Counted from the stretch's first letter, positions 27,260 to 37,700 are shown. The stretch is 64,000 nucleotides of DNA from Nanobdellota archaeon (GCA_021799535.1 JAJZAH010000005.1:1-64000); one strand, 5' to 3'. Notes: a model not told the origin generated them from the letters alone. Numbers and translations: made by a program.

Positions 27260-28423
27260 TCAATTCTTTTTTTTCAAGCCCTTTTCTATTTCGATAAGTC
27301 TCCTTATCTTCACTTCCCTTTCTTTTCCTGTTATGCCGCACTTTAAGAAATCGGCCCCGAATCCAAACGCCAAATCAGTGATTATGTCCTCTTTGGTTTC
27401 TCCGCTTCTATGGGAGAAGACTGTCTTTATCCCTTTGCTTTTCGCGAGTTCCACAACTCTTGATACTTCTATAAGGGATCCATTTTGGTTCGGCTTGACT
27501 ATAAGCGCGTTTATGGATTTCATCTCTATTGCTTTCTCTAGCCTTTTGTAATTCGTGACGGTAAGATCATCGCCGACAATGAGTGTATTGGGGAACTCTT
27601 TAAGCAATTTGGCGAAACTTTCAAAATCTTCCTCATCAAAAGGATCTTCCACGTAAAGCATGCTGAAATTCTTTAGCAGATTTTTCATATACATGATCTG
27701 CTCTTCAGGAGTCCTGTCAAGCTGTGGGTTTTTGTAGTGGTATTTTTTCCTTTTGTAAAAAGATGAAGCGGCAGCGTCGATTCCGAACGGTATACCAAGC
27801 TCGGACAGGATTTCAAGGACCTCTTTTTCATTCAGTGAAGTCACCCATGCATTCTCATCATTCTTCTTCTCAGAAAACTTTTGGTCTTTTGCCTTTAGTA
27901 TCTGCTTTTCCTTTTCTTTTGATTCGAGATTTACTCTGAAATTCTCATGCGGAGATCCGGTATCCGGAATAAGGAGGAATTCCTGAAAATCTGGCTTCTT
28001 TGCCGTTTCTGAATGAAGACCCCCTCCTATAGAATTCCCGACGAATCGGGGGAATTTTCTCTGGTTTGGATTTATAAGCTCCCATATTTCTTTTTTCTGC
28101 TCTTTTGATATTGCCTTAAGTACAGCGGATTCAAATGCGAAAAGGGTATTCGCGCCTATGTGCCCTTTGACTGTATCTTCAAGCCTCATAAGGTCATCAA
28201 ACTTCTCGAAATATTCTTCTGAAAAATAATCCGATATCTTTTCAAGGGCTTCTATATCCTTTGTGATGGATTTTATGTAAGGTTTTGCCTCATATTTCCC
28301 TTTTGATTTTCCGTTTGGCGCTGAAGCGCTGAACTTTCCGGCATCAGTTTTTATAGAAACTTCTATCGTCTGGTCTCCGCGAGAATCCTTTATGATTTTT
28401 CCTTCGACCCCTTTTATAAGCAT
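27260..28423 (-). CDS. eno: Enolase (divergent)
   Basis: VEGKIIKDSRGDQTIEVSI, VEDPFDEEDFESF, IVGDDLTVTN, ALIVKPNQNGSL, SHRSGETKEDIITDLAFGFGADFLKCG. Confidence 0.9.
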   Translation of the reverse strand: MLIKGVEGKIIKDSRGDQTIEVSIKTDAGKFSASAPNGKSKGKYEAKPYIKSITKDIEALEKISDYFSEEYFEKFDDLMRLEDTVKGHIGANTLFAFESAVLKAISKEQKKEIWELINPNQRKFPRFVGNSIGGGLHSETAKKPDFQEFLLIPDTGSPHENFRVNLESKEKEKQILKAKDQKFSEKKNDENAWVTSLNEKEVLEILSELGIPFGIDAAASSFYKRKKYHYKNPQLDRTPEEQIMYMKNLLKNFSMLYVEDPFDEEDFESFAKLLKEFPNTLIVGDDLTVTNYKRLEKAIEMKSINALIVKPNQNGSLIEVSRVVELAKSKGIKTVFSHRSGETKEDIITDLAFGFGADFLKCGITGKEREVKIRRLIEIEKGLKKKN

Positions 28424-28481
28424 GAACTAAAAAAAGCAGAAGACATTAATAAATGTTTAGAATTATCCGGGACTTGACCCC

Positions 28482-28877
28482 TTAATCTTCACCAAGATCG
28501 TCGCCTGCGCCTTCAGATCCTGCACCATTATCATCCATTTCTTCGTCGTCAGGTTGGGCGAGTTCCATGATTTCACCTTCTTCAATTATCTCTTTTTCTA
28601 GCCTCTCTTCGCTTTCTTCTTTTCTTTCGTCGTTCACTTGGGGGACCTTAAGCCTTTTGAGGGCACCTTCTTTCTTTTTTGGCATTGGTTTATGGACTGA
28701 AATAGGAAGTACATCGGACTCAAACTCGATTTCCGCTATTTTCAGGGCGTCGAAGTTTATCTTTTCAAGATCTTCGGTTTTTATTTTTATCAAGAGCGGC
28801 GCATTCATTGCAATCTGGAGCGCTCTCGCACCAAGTATCCTTGCTCTCTCGTATTTTGTGAAGATCTCTTTTGGCAT
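28482..28877 (-). CDS. rpoK: RNA polymerase subunit Rpo6/RpoK with acidic tail
   Basis: TKYERARILGARALQIAMNAPLLI core of Rpb6/RpoK; acidic C-term PDDEEMDDNGAGSEGAGDDLGED. Confidence 0.88.
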   Translation of the reverse strand: MPKEIFTKYERARILGARALQIAMNAPLLIKIKTEDLEKINFDALKIAEIEFESDVLPISVHKPMPKKKEGALKRLKVPQVNDERKEESEERLEKEIIEEGEIMELAQPDDEEMDDNGAGSEGAGDDLGED

Positions 28878-28908
28878 GTTAATACTAATTTTTTTATGTT
28901 TTAAAAGT

Positions 28909-29718
28909 TTACTTTAGGTTGTCTTCGATTTTTTTAAGGATTTTTTTTGATGCTTCTTCGGATATCTCAAATATATTTTTCATCTCCTCGACGTCAAGTT
29001 CTTTTGACTCACTTTTTTGCAGCGAAGATATTTCTCCTTTATTATTGGTCAGGGTGACTCTACACTCACTTAAGTCTTCTTCCTGCCTTGTAGGATCAAC
29101 TATCAGAGATTCCCCTATCTTATGAACACTCACAGCTATCGGAAAACTTTCCGTCAAAGGGATGTTATTCTCACTTAGCTCCCCATAAACTACCTTCCCG
29201 CTTTCTTCATCATACTTTGGCATCTTTGCAATTTTTAGCGCCGCGACAGCCCCTATGGTTGCCGCATCCATAAGGTTTCCGTCGTCATTTATTGAGTATA
29301 TGTCTACAAATACAGTCCATACTTTTTCTCCTTCTTTTATGCAGAGTTTTTCAAGATTTATGAACTTAGATTCTCTTATGCCCCTATCGGTAACTCTTCC
29401 AAGTTCTATTGCATCGAATTTAGGGGGTCCAGCCTCAAACCTCTGGGAACTCAATGGTAGCATCTCGGCTGTCACCATAAGATTTCCTTTGTTTGGTGAG
29501 TCGGCATATGGGGCTGATACATCCAGTTTGACCCCAACGACCATTTCAGTTTTCCCTATCTTTACTTTTACTGAGCCTTCAGACTTTTTAGATATATTCT
29601 TTTCAATTGTGATTTTTCTGAAATCGAGCAGGCTTCTCCCATCAAATCTTTTTCCTTCCCTCAGGTATTTTTTTATCCTTTCTCCTGTTGGTTCTGGTGT
29701 AGTCATCACTTTGTCCAT
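28909..29718 (-). CDS. rrp42: Exosome complex subunit Rrp42
   Basis: RNase PH-like GKRFDGRSLLDFRKITIE; located after Rrp41; likely start MDKVMTT at 29718. Confidence 0.92.
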   Translation of the reverse strand: MDKVMTTPEPTGERIKKYLREGKRFDGRSLLDFRKITIEKNISKKSEGSVKVKIGKTEMVVGVKLDVSAPYADSPNKGNLMVTAEMLPLSSQRFEAGPPKFDAIELGRVTDRGIRESKFINLEKLCIKEGEKVWTVFVDIYSINDDGNLMDAATIGAVAALKIAKMPKYDEESGKVVYGELSENNIPLTESFPIAVSVHKIGESLIVDPTRQEEDLSECRVTLTNNKGEISSLQKSESKELDVEEMKNIFEISEEASKKILKKIEDNLK

Positions 29719-29719
29719 T

Positions 29720-30433
29720 TTATTTACCCCCCTCAAAGTCTACAGCATCTTTTAATGCTTTCTTTTGTATTTCATATATTTTTGCGCATGCTCCTTTTGC
29801 GAGATCGACAGCGTCTTTGAGCTGTTCTGCACTTATTTTTCCGTCGAGCTGCATATGGGTTATCTTCCCGCTGTGTGTCATCGATATAGGTATGTCTGTT
29901 GGCCCTTCACCCTCCTCAAAATCTTCCTCTTCTTTTGTCAGGTCCACTACCAGCGTTTTGTCAAGTTTCCCTACTGCAATCGAAGAAACCATGTCTTTCA
30001 TAGGGACTCCAGCGTGGGCAAGCGCAAGTGAAGCTGCATTTATCCCTGCACATCTGGTTCCTGCGTCAGCTTGTATTATATCTATGAAGACATCAATCAC
30101 TTGATTTGGGTATTTGTCAAGAATAAGAACTGGCTCAAGCGCCCATTTTGTTATCTCGCTTATCTCCATCGCTCTTCTGTTTTTACCAGGTTTTATTCTC
30201 TCTGAAACCGAAAAACTAAGCATATTGTAATCACATCTTAACTGCCCTCTTGAAGGATCCTGCTGATGCTGTGGGTGCATTTTTTTTGGTCCGTAAACAG
30301 CTGCTATAGCGATAGTGTCTCCAGATCTGTACATCGCGCTTCCGTCAGCGTTTGGGACTACTCCCACTTTTGCTTCTATCTGCCTTAGTTCGTCTATAGC
30401 CCTTCCGTCTCCCCTTTTGAATTTCTCAGTCAT
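29720..30433 (-). CDS. rrp41: Exosome complex exonuclease Rrp41
   Basis: RNase PH: GSAMYRSGDTIAIAAVYGPKKMHP, QADAGTRCAGINAASLALAHAGVPM. Confidence 0.95.
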   Translation of the reverse strand: MTEKFKRGDGRAIDELRQIEAKVGVVPNADGSAMYRSGDTIAIAAVYGPKKMHPQHQQDPSRGQLRCDYNMLSFSVSERIKPGKNRRAMEISEITKWALEPVLILDKYPNQVIDVFIDIIQADAGTRCAGINAASLALAHAGVPMKDMVSSIAVGKLDKTLVVDLTKEEEDFEEGEGPTDIPISMTHSGKITHMQLDGKISAEQLKDAVDLAKGACAKIYEIQKKALKDAVDFEGGK

Positions 30434-31131
30434 TTTTTATTCTCCTCGATGAATTTTGTCACTTTCTCAGTGAGGCCGCTTATAAAAGGTTTTTCGGTTA
30501 TGAAGTCCACAACCTTTTTGGCGAAAATTTCAATGCCAATGTTTTCCCCTTCTATAACCACAAATCCGTTCTGTGCAATGTCTATATTGCATCCTGTCCC
30601 TTCTTTTATTATTTTTATCATGCTGCCTTCTTTTCCTATCACTCTTGGGACTGTGTTTGGATTTATTTTAAAAATTATGCCTTCACTGATTTTTCCAAGC
30701 CCCCTTGACTTTATTGACAAGTCTATCCCTCTTTTTCCAATTGACCATATCTTGGCTATGACCATATCGTCTATTTTGAACACTTCTTCCATTGCATCCT
30801 TGTTCACATATCTTGGGACCTCGTTTATTGAAAGGAATGCGCTTTCCGCACAGCCTATGTCGACTATCCACCCGTTCTGGGTTATGTTCTCGATCTTTCC
30901 GACGACAACATTTCCTCTTCGTGGAGCATAAACTCCAGATAGCGCAATTACTTTCACAAGATTGTTCTGCTCTTCAGCAAGGCCATATCTTAATGAGACA
31001 ACTTTTCCGTCTCTTTTTTCAGTGTTCTCTCCAGGGAGATAATCTTCACCTTCAACGATGACTTCCCCAGGTATTACTACTTTTCTTTCCATCTTATTTG
31101 TTTGTTTAAACCATTTAAAAACATTTTGCAA
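30430..31131 (-). CDS. rrp4: Exosome RNA-binding subunit Rrp4
   Basis: VVIPGEVIVEGEDYLPGENT, S1 region and KH GTVPRVIGKEGSMIKIIKEGTGC. Confidence 0.95.
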   Translation of the reverse strand: MQNVFKWFKQTNKMERKVVIPGEVIVEGEDYLPGENTEKRDGKVVSLRYGLAEEQNNLVKVIALSGVYAPRRGNVVVGKIENITQNGWIVDIGCAESAFLSINEVPRYVNKDAMEEVFKIDDMVIAKIWSIGKRGIDLSIKSRGLGKISEGIIFKINPNTVPRVIGKEGSMIKIIKEGTGCNIDIAQNGFVVIEGENIGIEIFAKKVVDFITEKPFISGLTEKVTKFIEENKK

Positions 31132-31154
31132 ACCCTAATCCGGCTGTTCCCATT

Positions 31155-31826
31155 TTATTCTGTTATATCTTCAGTAAGGGCCGAACCATGGGTCATAGAA
31201 TTAAGCTTATCATAAAACTCAAGAGTGATTCCCGCAGGGATCTTGACGATAACCTCTAAGCTTCCATCATTCAGCCAATTTTCCTTTTCTCTGTATTGTG
31301 AAAGAAGTCCGTAGACTTTGCCCGTCTGCACCGCAGGGACAGTTATTTTTATTTTCCTTGTCTCGATTTTTATTGGTATTACTAGGCTTATCTTGTCAAT
31401 TATCTCTTTTGTCTGTGATTCTATGGGGGTGTTTTTTATGACAAGTCTGGACTCTTCAATTGCAGTCTTTATTCTTTCTGGGGTCAGTGGGTTGCCGGTT
31501 CTCGGGTCAACTGCATTTTTAGAGAGGAAATCCACGACCTGCTTTATCTTCCTGTCACTTTCCCCCTCCCTGTGTGCCTGATCATTCTCCAGCTCTCCTT
31601 TTTTTACAATCTCTTTGGCGATTACGTTTGAATCAGTCGTCCCGAACGCTATCTCAAGGTCGTTTTTAGCAGCTACATCCCCCCTTTTTATATTCTCGAA
31701 GATTTTGTCTGTTAAGGGGACAAGGTAATCTGATTCGCCTTTCTTGAACTTCAGGGCTTCGTCAAGATCAACTAAAACTTCAAAATGCAGCGATCCTTTT
31801 TTTATCCTCGCAACTGTTTCAGTCAT
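31155..31826 (-). CDS. sdo1: SBDS/Sdo1 ribosome maturation protein
   Basis: TVARIKKGSLHFEVLVDLDEALKFKKG...RRTGNPLTPERIKTAIEE-like (DPRTGNPLTPERI). Confidence 0.95.
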   Translation of the reverse strand: MTETVARIKKGSLHFEVLVDLDEALKFKKGESDYLVPLTDKIFENIKRGDVAAKNDLEIAFGTTDSNVIAKEIVKKGELENDQAHREGESDRKIKQVVDFLSKNAVDPRTGNPLTPERIKTAIEESRLVIKNTPIESQTKEIIDKISLVIPIKIETRKIKITVPAVQTGKVYGLLSQYREKENWLNDGSLEVIVKIPAGITLEFYDKLNSMTHGSALTEDITE

Positions 31827-31827
31827 T

Positions 31828-32550
31828 TTATTTTAATTCAAGAATCTTTTTTCCTTCCATTCTTTTTATTTCTTCTTTACTGTTCTCTATGTACGCAAGC
31901 TCAAGCCTGTCAATCTTGAATTTGTCGCCTTTTACTTTTTTCATTGCATCAATCGCGGCTTCGACCCCTTTTTTGATTGTGAACTCCTTTTTGTATCTCT
32001 CTCTCAATATATCTTTTATCGCAGAATCATCTTCACCTATCGCATTAGCGTAATACTCGTAATAATTTCCAGTTATGTCGCTTGTGTAGAGCCTTCCCTT
32101 CTTGTCTTGTACCCCCCCAATCATAACAGACACTCCGAATGGTCTTGCGCCCCCGTATTGGGTAAACTGTTGTTTCAGATTTGCAATCTCTTTTATCACC
32201 AATTCCGGTTCTATAGGAGAGTCATAAGTTACTCTGTTCTGTTGTGAAAGGAGCTGGACTTTATCTATGAGAACCCTTGCGTCAGCCATTAACCCTGCGA
32301 CGCTTGATATTATATGAGTGTCTATTTCGTAGACCTTCTGAGCTGAGTCCGGCGCTATAAGGACGTCTTCATTTCTTTTATCAGCGAGTATGAACACGCC
32401 GTCCGAGCAGACCATTCCTATGCTTGAACTTCCGAGCCTGACAGTCTTTTCGGCATATTCTACTTGAAGGAGATGCCCTTCTGGTGAGAACATAGTCGCT
32501 GCCCTGTCATAACCCATTTGCTGATGTTGCATATCAATTGGCATTTCCAT
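31828..32550 (-). CDS. psmA: Proteasome alpha subunit
   Basis: MGYDRAATMFSPEGHLLQVEYAEKTVRLGSSSIGMVCSDGVFILAD. Confidence 0.96.
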   Translation of the reverse strand: MEMPIDMQHQQMGYDRAATMFSPEGHLLQVEYAEKTVRLGSSSIGMVCSDGVFILADKRNEDVLIAPDSAQKVYEIDTHIISSVAGLMADARVLIDKVQLLSQQNRVTYDSPIEPELVIKEIANLKQQFTQYGGARPFGVSVMIGGVQDKKGRLYTSDITGNYYEYYANAIGEDDSAIKDILRERYKKEFTIKKGVEAAIDAMKKVKGDKFKIDRLELAYIENSKEEIKRMEGKKILELK

Positions 32551-32752
32551 TTTAGAATTTCCTGTATAATTTGTAAGCCCATTCCATTTAAAAGGTTTTT
32601 GGACAAAAGATTGATTTTTTTTGCAAAACGTTTTTTGGCGTTTTTAAGGCTTTTTTGGCCTGTTTTTTGCGTTTTCCCTCGATAAAACCGGAGCCGAAAG
32701 CTTTATAAACCAATTTCCTTTATAAATGTTACGTAAAAAATTAAGTTCTAAA

Positions 32753-33688
32753 ATGTCAAACATAAAAGAATGTCCTGAATGTGGCAGCGTAAACCTGACT
32801 TTCGATCCGCACCTTGGTGAGGTTATATGTAATGATTGTGGTCTTGTTGTTGAGGAGAAGATGGTTGATACAGGTATAGACCTCTCCGGAAAGTTTGATA
32901 AGGGGGAGAAAAAAGGGAGGGGCGGTGCTCCGATATCAATGCAGAAATTCGACAAAGGTCTCACGACAAATGTAGGGGAAATTTCCGATATCTACAGGCT
33001 TGAGCCAAAACAGACAAGAAAGTTCCTTAGGCTTAAGAAATGGCAGGAGAGGGTCTCAACTTCAATTGAGAGAAACCTGAGGCTTGCTATGGCTGAATTA
33101 AGGGTAATATCCTCTTATCTGGATCTGCCCAACGTTGTAAGGGATGAAGCTTCCAGAATTTACAATTATGTGCTTCAAAGAGGCCTTGTAAGGGGGAGAA
33201 GTATGGAGTCGGTGATAGCTGCATGCCTTTATGCCGCGTGTCGTTCTTACAATATTCCAAGGACACTTGATGAGATGGCAACGGCATCTGATGTTGAGAG
33301 GAAGGAAATCGGCAGGACTTACAGGTTTATCATAAGGAAACTTGGAATAAAAGTAAAACAGAGTTCGCCAAAAGATTACATTTCAAGGTTCTCTTCTGTC
33401 CTCAAACTGTCCCCTGCGACCCAGAATGACGCTCTTAAGATACTCGACCGTGCTAAGGACGTTGAACTCACCTCCGGAAGAGGGCCGGCGGGAATCGCTG
33501 CAGCTGCGCTTTATGTGGCTGCTTTGATGAATGATGAGAAAAAAACACAAAGGGAAGTTGCTGATATAGCTGGAATAACTGAAGTTACTATAAGGAACAG
33601 GTATAAGGAACTTATCGAAAGGCTTAATCTTGAGGAGAAGATAAAACAAAAAGAAGCTGAATCAAAAGAGAAGAAGAAAGAGAAATGA
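32753..33688 (+). CDS. tfb: Transcription initiation factor TFB
   Basis: Zn ribbon CPECGSVNLTFDPHLGEVICNDCG and two cyclin-like repeats; start at MSNIKECPEC (32753) more likely than 32726. Confidence 0.95.
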   Translation: MSNIKECPECGSVNLTFDPHLGEVICNDCGLVVEEKMVDTGIDLSGKFDKGEKKGRGGAPISMQKFDKGLTTNVGEISDIYRLEPKQTRKFLRLKKWQERVSTSIERNLRLAMAELRVISSYLDLPNVVRDEASRIYNYVLQRGLVRGRSMESVIAACLYAACRSYNIPRTLDEMATASDVERKEIGRTYRFIIRKLGIKVKQSSPKDYISRFSSVLKLSPATQNDALKILDRAKDVELTSGRGPAGIAAAALYVAALMNDEKKTQREVADIAGITEVTIRNRYKELIERLNLEEKIKQKEAESKEKKKEK

Positions 33689-33691
33689 CTT

Positions 33692-33991
33692 CTACTTTCT
33701 GCCAATTAATTCTTTGACTTTTTTTATCCTGTAATACCAGAATATAGATAGCGCAAGGAAAATTATCCACCCTTCGAGGAACCATTCTGGACTTTGGATG
33801 AATCTAAGGTTTAGATCAAATATCCATATAACAAAAAATACTCCGGATAAAATTATTGTCAGGATCATATAACTAACATATTGGTTGTTTATCACTCTTG
33901 CTTCATTCTCTTCCATAAGTTTTTTGGGTGAAAAAAATTTATAAAACTTTTGAAGATTATAATTCTGATGCAGGAGTAGCGAAGTGGTCAA
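33692..33991 (-). CDS. Two-TM membrane protein
   Basis: YVSYMILTIILSGVFFVIWIF...WFLEGWIIFLALSIFWYY; true start probably internal MEENEARVI, since the upstream part overlaps the tRNA. Confidence 0.6.
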   Translation of the reverse strand: MTTSLLLHQNYNLQKFYKFFSPKKLMEENEARVINNQYVSYMILTIILSGVFFVIWIFDLNLRFIQSPEWFLEGWIIFLALSIFWYYRIKKVKELIGRK

Positions 33992-34053
33992 ACGCGCAAG
34001 CTTCAGGGGCTTGTTCCTTTATGGATTCCCAGGTTCGAATCCTGGCCCCTGCA
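33970..34053 (+). tRNA. tRNA-Leu(CAG)
   Basis: GCAGGAG...anticodon loop TTCAGGG...long variable arm...CCAGGTTCGAATCCTGG CCCCTGC A. Confidence 0.88.
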
Positions 34054-34132
34054 TTTTTTTTGGGTTGGATTCGAACCGAAGGTTTGTGTTTTGTCCGAAG
34101 GGGGAAATGCAGCGAGCGACTTGTTCGCGATG

Positions 34133-34152
34133 CCAAATCCTGACCCCTGCAT
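34133..34152 (+). repeat. Degenerate copy of tRNA-Leu(CAG) 3' end
   Basis: CAAATCCTGACCCCTGCATT versus tRNA CGAATCCTGGCCCCTGCATT (18/20). Confidence 0.7.
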
Positions 34153-34197
34153 TCATTCTGCAAAATTATAAATACTGTTCCAATCTACTCTTTTGAA

Positions 34198-34240
34198 GAT
34201 GCTGGGATGCCGGAAAGTTCAAAAAGAACTCACCGTCATC
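34198..34240 (+). repeat. tRNA-Leu 5'-like fragment fused to a hairpin
   Basis: GATGCTGGGATGCCGGAAAGTTCAAAAAGAACTCACCGTCATC: 5' part matches GCGGGGATGCCGGAGTGGTC; stem GATG-CGG-AGTTC/GAACT-CCG-CATC. Confidence 0.6.
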
Positions 34241-34248
34241 TAAACAAT

Positions 34249-34330
34249 GCGGGGATGCCGGAGTGGTCAAACGGGCTAGATTTAGGCTCTAGTGGTTTAT
34301 CCTACCTAGGTTCGAATCCTAGTCCTCGCA
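34249..34330 (+). tRNA. tRNA-Leu(TAG)
   Basis: GCGGGGA...CTAGA-TTTAGGC-TCTAG...CCTAGGTTCGAATCCTAG TCCTCGC A. Confidence 0.92.
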
Positions 34331-34426
34331 TTTTTATTTTATAAAATCATAAGATTCGAACCTCGTATTGGTTATCGAATCCCGAGAACTTTCAATTCTT
34401 TCAATTACAAATGTTTCAGAATTGCA

Positions 34427-34448
34427 AGGTTTGAGCTTAGTCCTCGCA
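34427..34448 (+). repeat. Degenerate copy of tRNA-Leu(TAG) 3' end
   Basis: AGGTTTGAGCTTAGTCCTCGCA versus AGGTTCGAATCCTAGTCCTCGCA; preceded by CAATTCT...AGAATTG stem. Confidence 0.65.
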
Positions 34449-34711
34449 TTTTATCTTGGATAAGAACCGTTGATTCGACGAACATTTTGCTGTGGAATTT
34501 CATATGGTTCAAATTGTGAAATAAAGAATCTGGGCGGGATTGTGAGCACTTTTGCATATTTTTTGAAGAGTCGTGAAAAGGTTTGATTTGAACTTATGTC
34601 TTGCTCGAAGGGGAAAATGCATCTTTGACATATGAAGTTTATTGCTTAAAAAGAAGAAATGTTTCAGGAACTTGTCAGCAAAGTCGAATTTTAAGTCCTA
34701 AATCTGAAGTG

Positions 34712-37700
34712 TTAAGCTTGTAATGTTGCAGGTCCCCAATACATGTAAACGGGGTGCTGTGAGTCGGAAAGGCTCTCGGTGAAATAATGGTACGTTCCTC
34801 CTGGGCCGTTCCAGTCGTATAGGTTTGCTACTTGGTTGGCTTGGTTGGCCCAACTTATAAATAGGACATTATGCGGTTCATCGTTGCCGTAATATATTGA
34901 CAGTAAGTCTCCTGGTTGGATGCCGGCGAGTTTGTCTCCGGAGTAGATTGGGCATAGGGTGGGGTTCACCACAAACGGTCCTGAACTGCTTGATGTTGTC
35001 GTGATTGTATTAGTGTTCCCATCGACGGAATACTGCTTCCCGGCAGGGTCAGAATAAACACAGCTCCATGTTACGCCTGCGTACGTGTAGATATAGCTTG
35101 CGGCATCCCAGCAATTCTTGAATTCCACCCTTGAAGCAGGAGTCCCATTGAGTTCTTTTGCCGCTTCAAGGACTTTCTCCTGGGCCGTTGTTAAACTTGA
35201 AATGCTTGCAGGGGGCGTGATAACCGGGCAGGTGGCTCCTGTCAGAGTTTGGTTACTGAAGATATTCAGGTTTTTCAACTGGTTTAAAATATTGTTCACA
35301 TTTTCAACGTAATAGTCCTGTGCGGGATAATTAAGGTTGCATCCGAGGCCGTTATATATTCTCAGCGATGCATTCCAACCGGAGTAGTTTACTCCTTGCA
35401 CATTGCACCCATTGAATGTTATATTCCTACCTGCATATTGATTGTAATAACTTGCAAGTATCTGTGCTCCGACGTTTATGTTTTCCTGTGTATCTGATAA
35501 AAGTGAATTTTGGCATTGAGTAATATTAGAGGGCAGCCCAAACTTCCCGCACCAGTAATTTGGATTTATCTGCATCAATCCATAGGAACTGTCGGATGAA
35601 GTTGAGGGGTTGCAATTTGACTCTTGTATCATTACCGCCAAAAGAAGGTTTGGGTCTATGCTATAATTTGATGCGGCATTCTGCACTTCGGAATAATATT
35701 GTGAGCATTGCTGTAAGGTTGACTGCTGTATGACTGCCGACGATGTTCCTGAAGATGGACTTTGTGCCAAAGGAACCTGTGTGACTGTGAAAAAGTTTCT
35801 ATTCTCGAAAAGATATGCCGCTCCCTCGGCGAAGCTTTTATCTGTTAAGTTGGAGATTATATTTTTGTAATAACCTGAAATAGTCCCTCCTGCACAGTTA
35901 GGGCCTGAAGGGGGATTTATTGTCAAAACACTCTGCCAATTCTTATCGTCTGTTGACCATTTCCAGCCGCTATATAAGTTTGTATAATTAAAATAAATCT
36001 GGGAGATTGTGCAAGCAACGAGGTCAGTATTTTGGTTTATTACATCCACATTTGGACCGTCAAATGTAAAGATTCCCGCATTATCCATCGTCGTATTTCC
36101 AGCATTAAGGCTTGTCTTTCCTAATCCAAAAAGGAACGATGTCCAGCTGTTTTGAATGCTTTTCGCGTACTCAACTGTTCTGTTTAGCCCTGTGAGGAAA
36201 TCATTTCCGGCAAGTTGAGATATGAAAAAATAGTCATTGTTATTTAATCCTGCAGAACTTGCGTCTGCAATGGTATACCAAGGGTTTTGAAGCGTTATTG
36301 CTCCCCCCTGCCCATAATCATTTTTAGGGGTTATGTCTGCGCAGTTTGTGTTTCTGAACAGCCATCCCTCGCTTCCATTGTACATAAGACAAATTGAAGA
36401 TGCAGCACCTTCTCTGAGGGTGTACTGTGAGGATACGAAATTTTGAGGAACGGAGTACACATTTGCATAGTTGACTGTCTGTTGTGTTCCGGAATTCTGT
36501 GGTGTAACTGTGACTCCGGATAAATTTATCTGGCCTCCTGGAGAAGTTGGCAACAGGATCATGCCTTTTTGCATGAGGCTTCTGAAGAGGTTTATGGATA
36601 AATTTGAGTAAGCTCCTCCTTCAAGATAGAGAAGATAAGCCTTTTTGTTGTTCCCGAAAACTTTATTGTAAACATTCTCAATAAGATTTATTCTGGTTTT
36701 AGGGTCAGCTGTGTTTATTATTGTGCTTAAAACATTGCTGAACTGGGCGTCAGTCATAAGGCCGCTCTGGTTTGCTATCTCTTGGGCTAAAGTTGTTGAT
36801 AGACTCTGAAGCGTCTGATTAGCTGTGACTTGGAAATTTGTTGCACCGGCTATGCTTTGCGTGTCTATCCAACATTTTACATTCTGGCTTCCGCAGTATC
36901 CTACCTGTATCCATCTTTGCTTTGTAGTGTTCATGTAAGGGTCGCTGTTGCTTCCAGGATTCACGCTGGCGCATACTCTTGTTACTCCGGAGGCTGAGAG
37001 ATCTGGTGAGACTGTGTTTGTTATTCCGTTTTGTATATTAGGATTGAGGAGTGTCATAAGGTTTGAGCTTCCTGAAAGACATGCACTTTGCGTTGTTATA
37101 TTCGCTGAAGTAGCTTGGGCTTTCACATATTGATCGCTTAAGTAGTTCAATGCGAAGTCTGTTGATACGGTCCCGAATCCGCAGTTCTCCTGATTATTCA
37201 CTTGTATACAAAGCTGGTCATATCCTTCGGGTCCAGTAAAGACTTTGGTGTTGTCTTCGGATTGCCCTGCAGGTATGTAGCCGGAGTCAACTATCCTTGG
37301 GACTGATGTGTCCTGATAATATGATCCTCCGCTGTTCTTCAGATAGACTTGGTAATATGCACCTGCGTCATTGCCTGCGAATATGTGGTAATATACGTTA
37401 TATTGCGATTGTGGGGGATTGGTCACAGTCGAGAAAGGTATTGTCTGGAAATTGCCTGTATATTGCGGAGGACTCTGAGTTTGTGACAACGCATCAAGAA
37501 GCCCCTGACCTTGGGGGTAAGCAAGTGACATAGCGTTTTGGCATACCGCAGTTCCTATCTCGCTTTGGCTTCTTGCCTTGAATGCGTCGAATGCGCCGAC
37601 GGCATATGTTTGTGTGAAATAATTCACGGAGTTTTCAGCATTTTTTAGAGCTCCCTGAATTCCTCCTACATATTCGCCTCCGCCTGCTCCTGTTCCGAAT

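Noticed and set aside
29255-29755. 166-aa plus-strand ORF and 30449-30931 (160 aa)
   Set aside because: Antisense to exosome genes rrp42 and rrp4; Ser/Phe/Ile-rich shadow composition.
33928-34196. ORFs across the tRNA-Leu region (71 aa, 68 aa, 70 aa)
   Set aside because: They read through tRNA-Leu and its repeats; not protein-coding.
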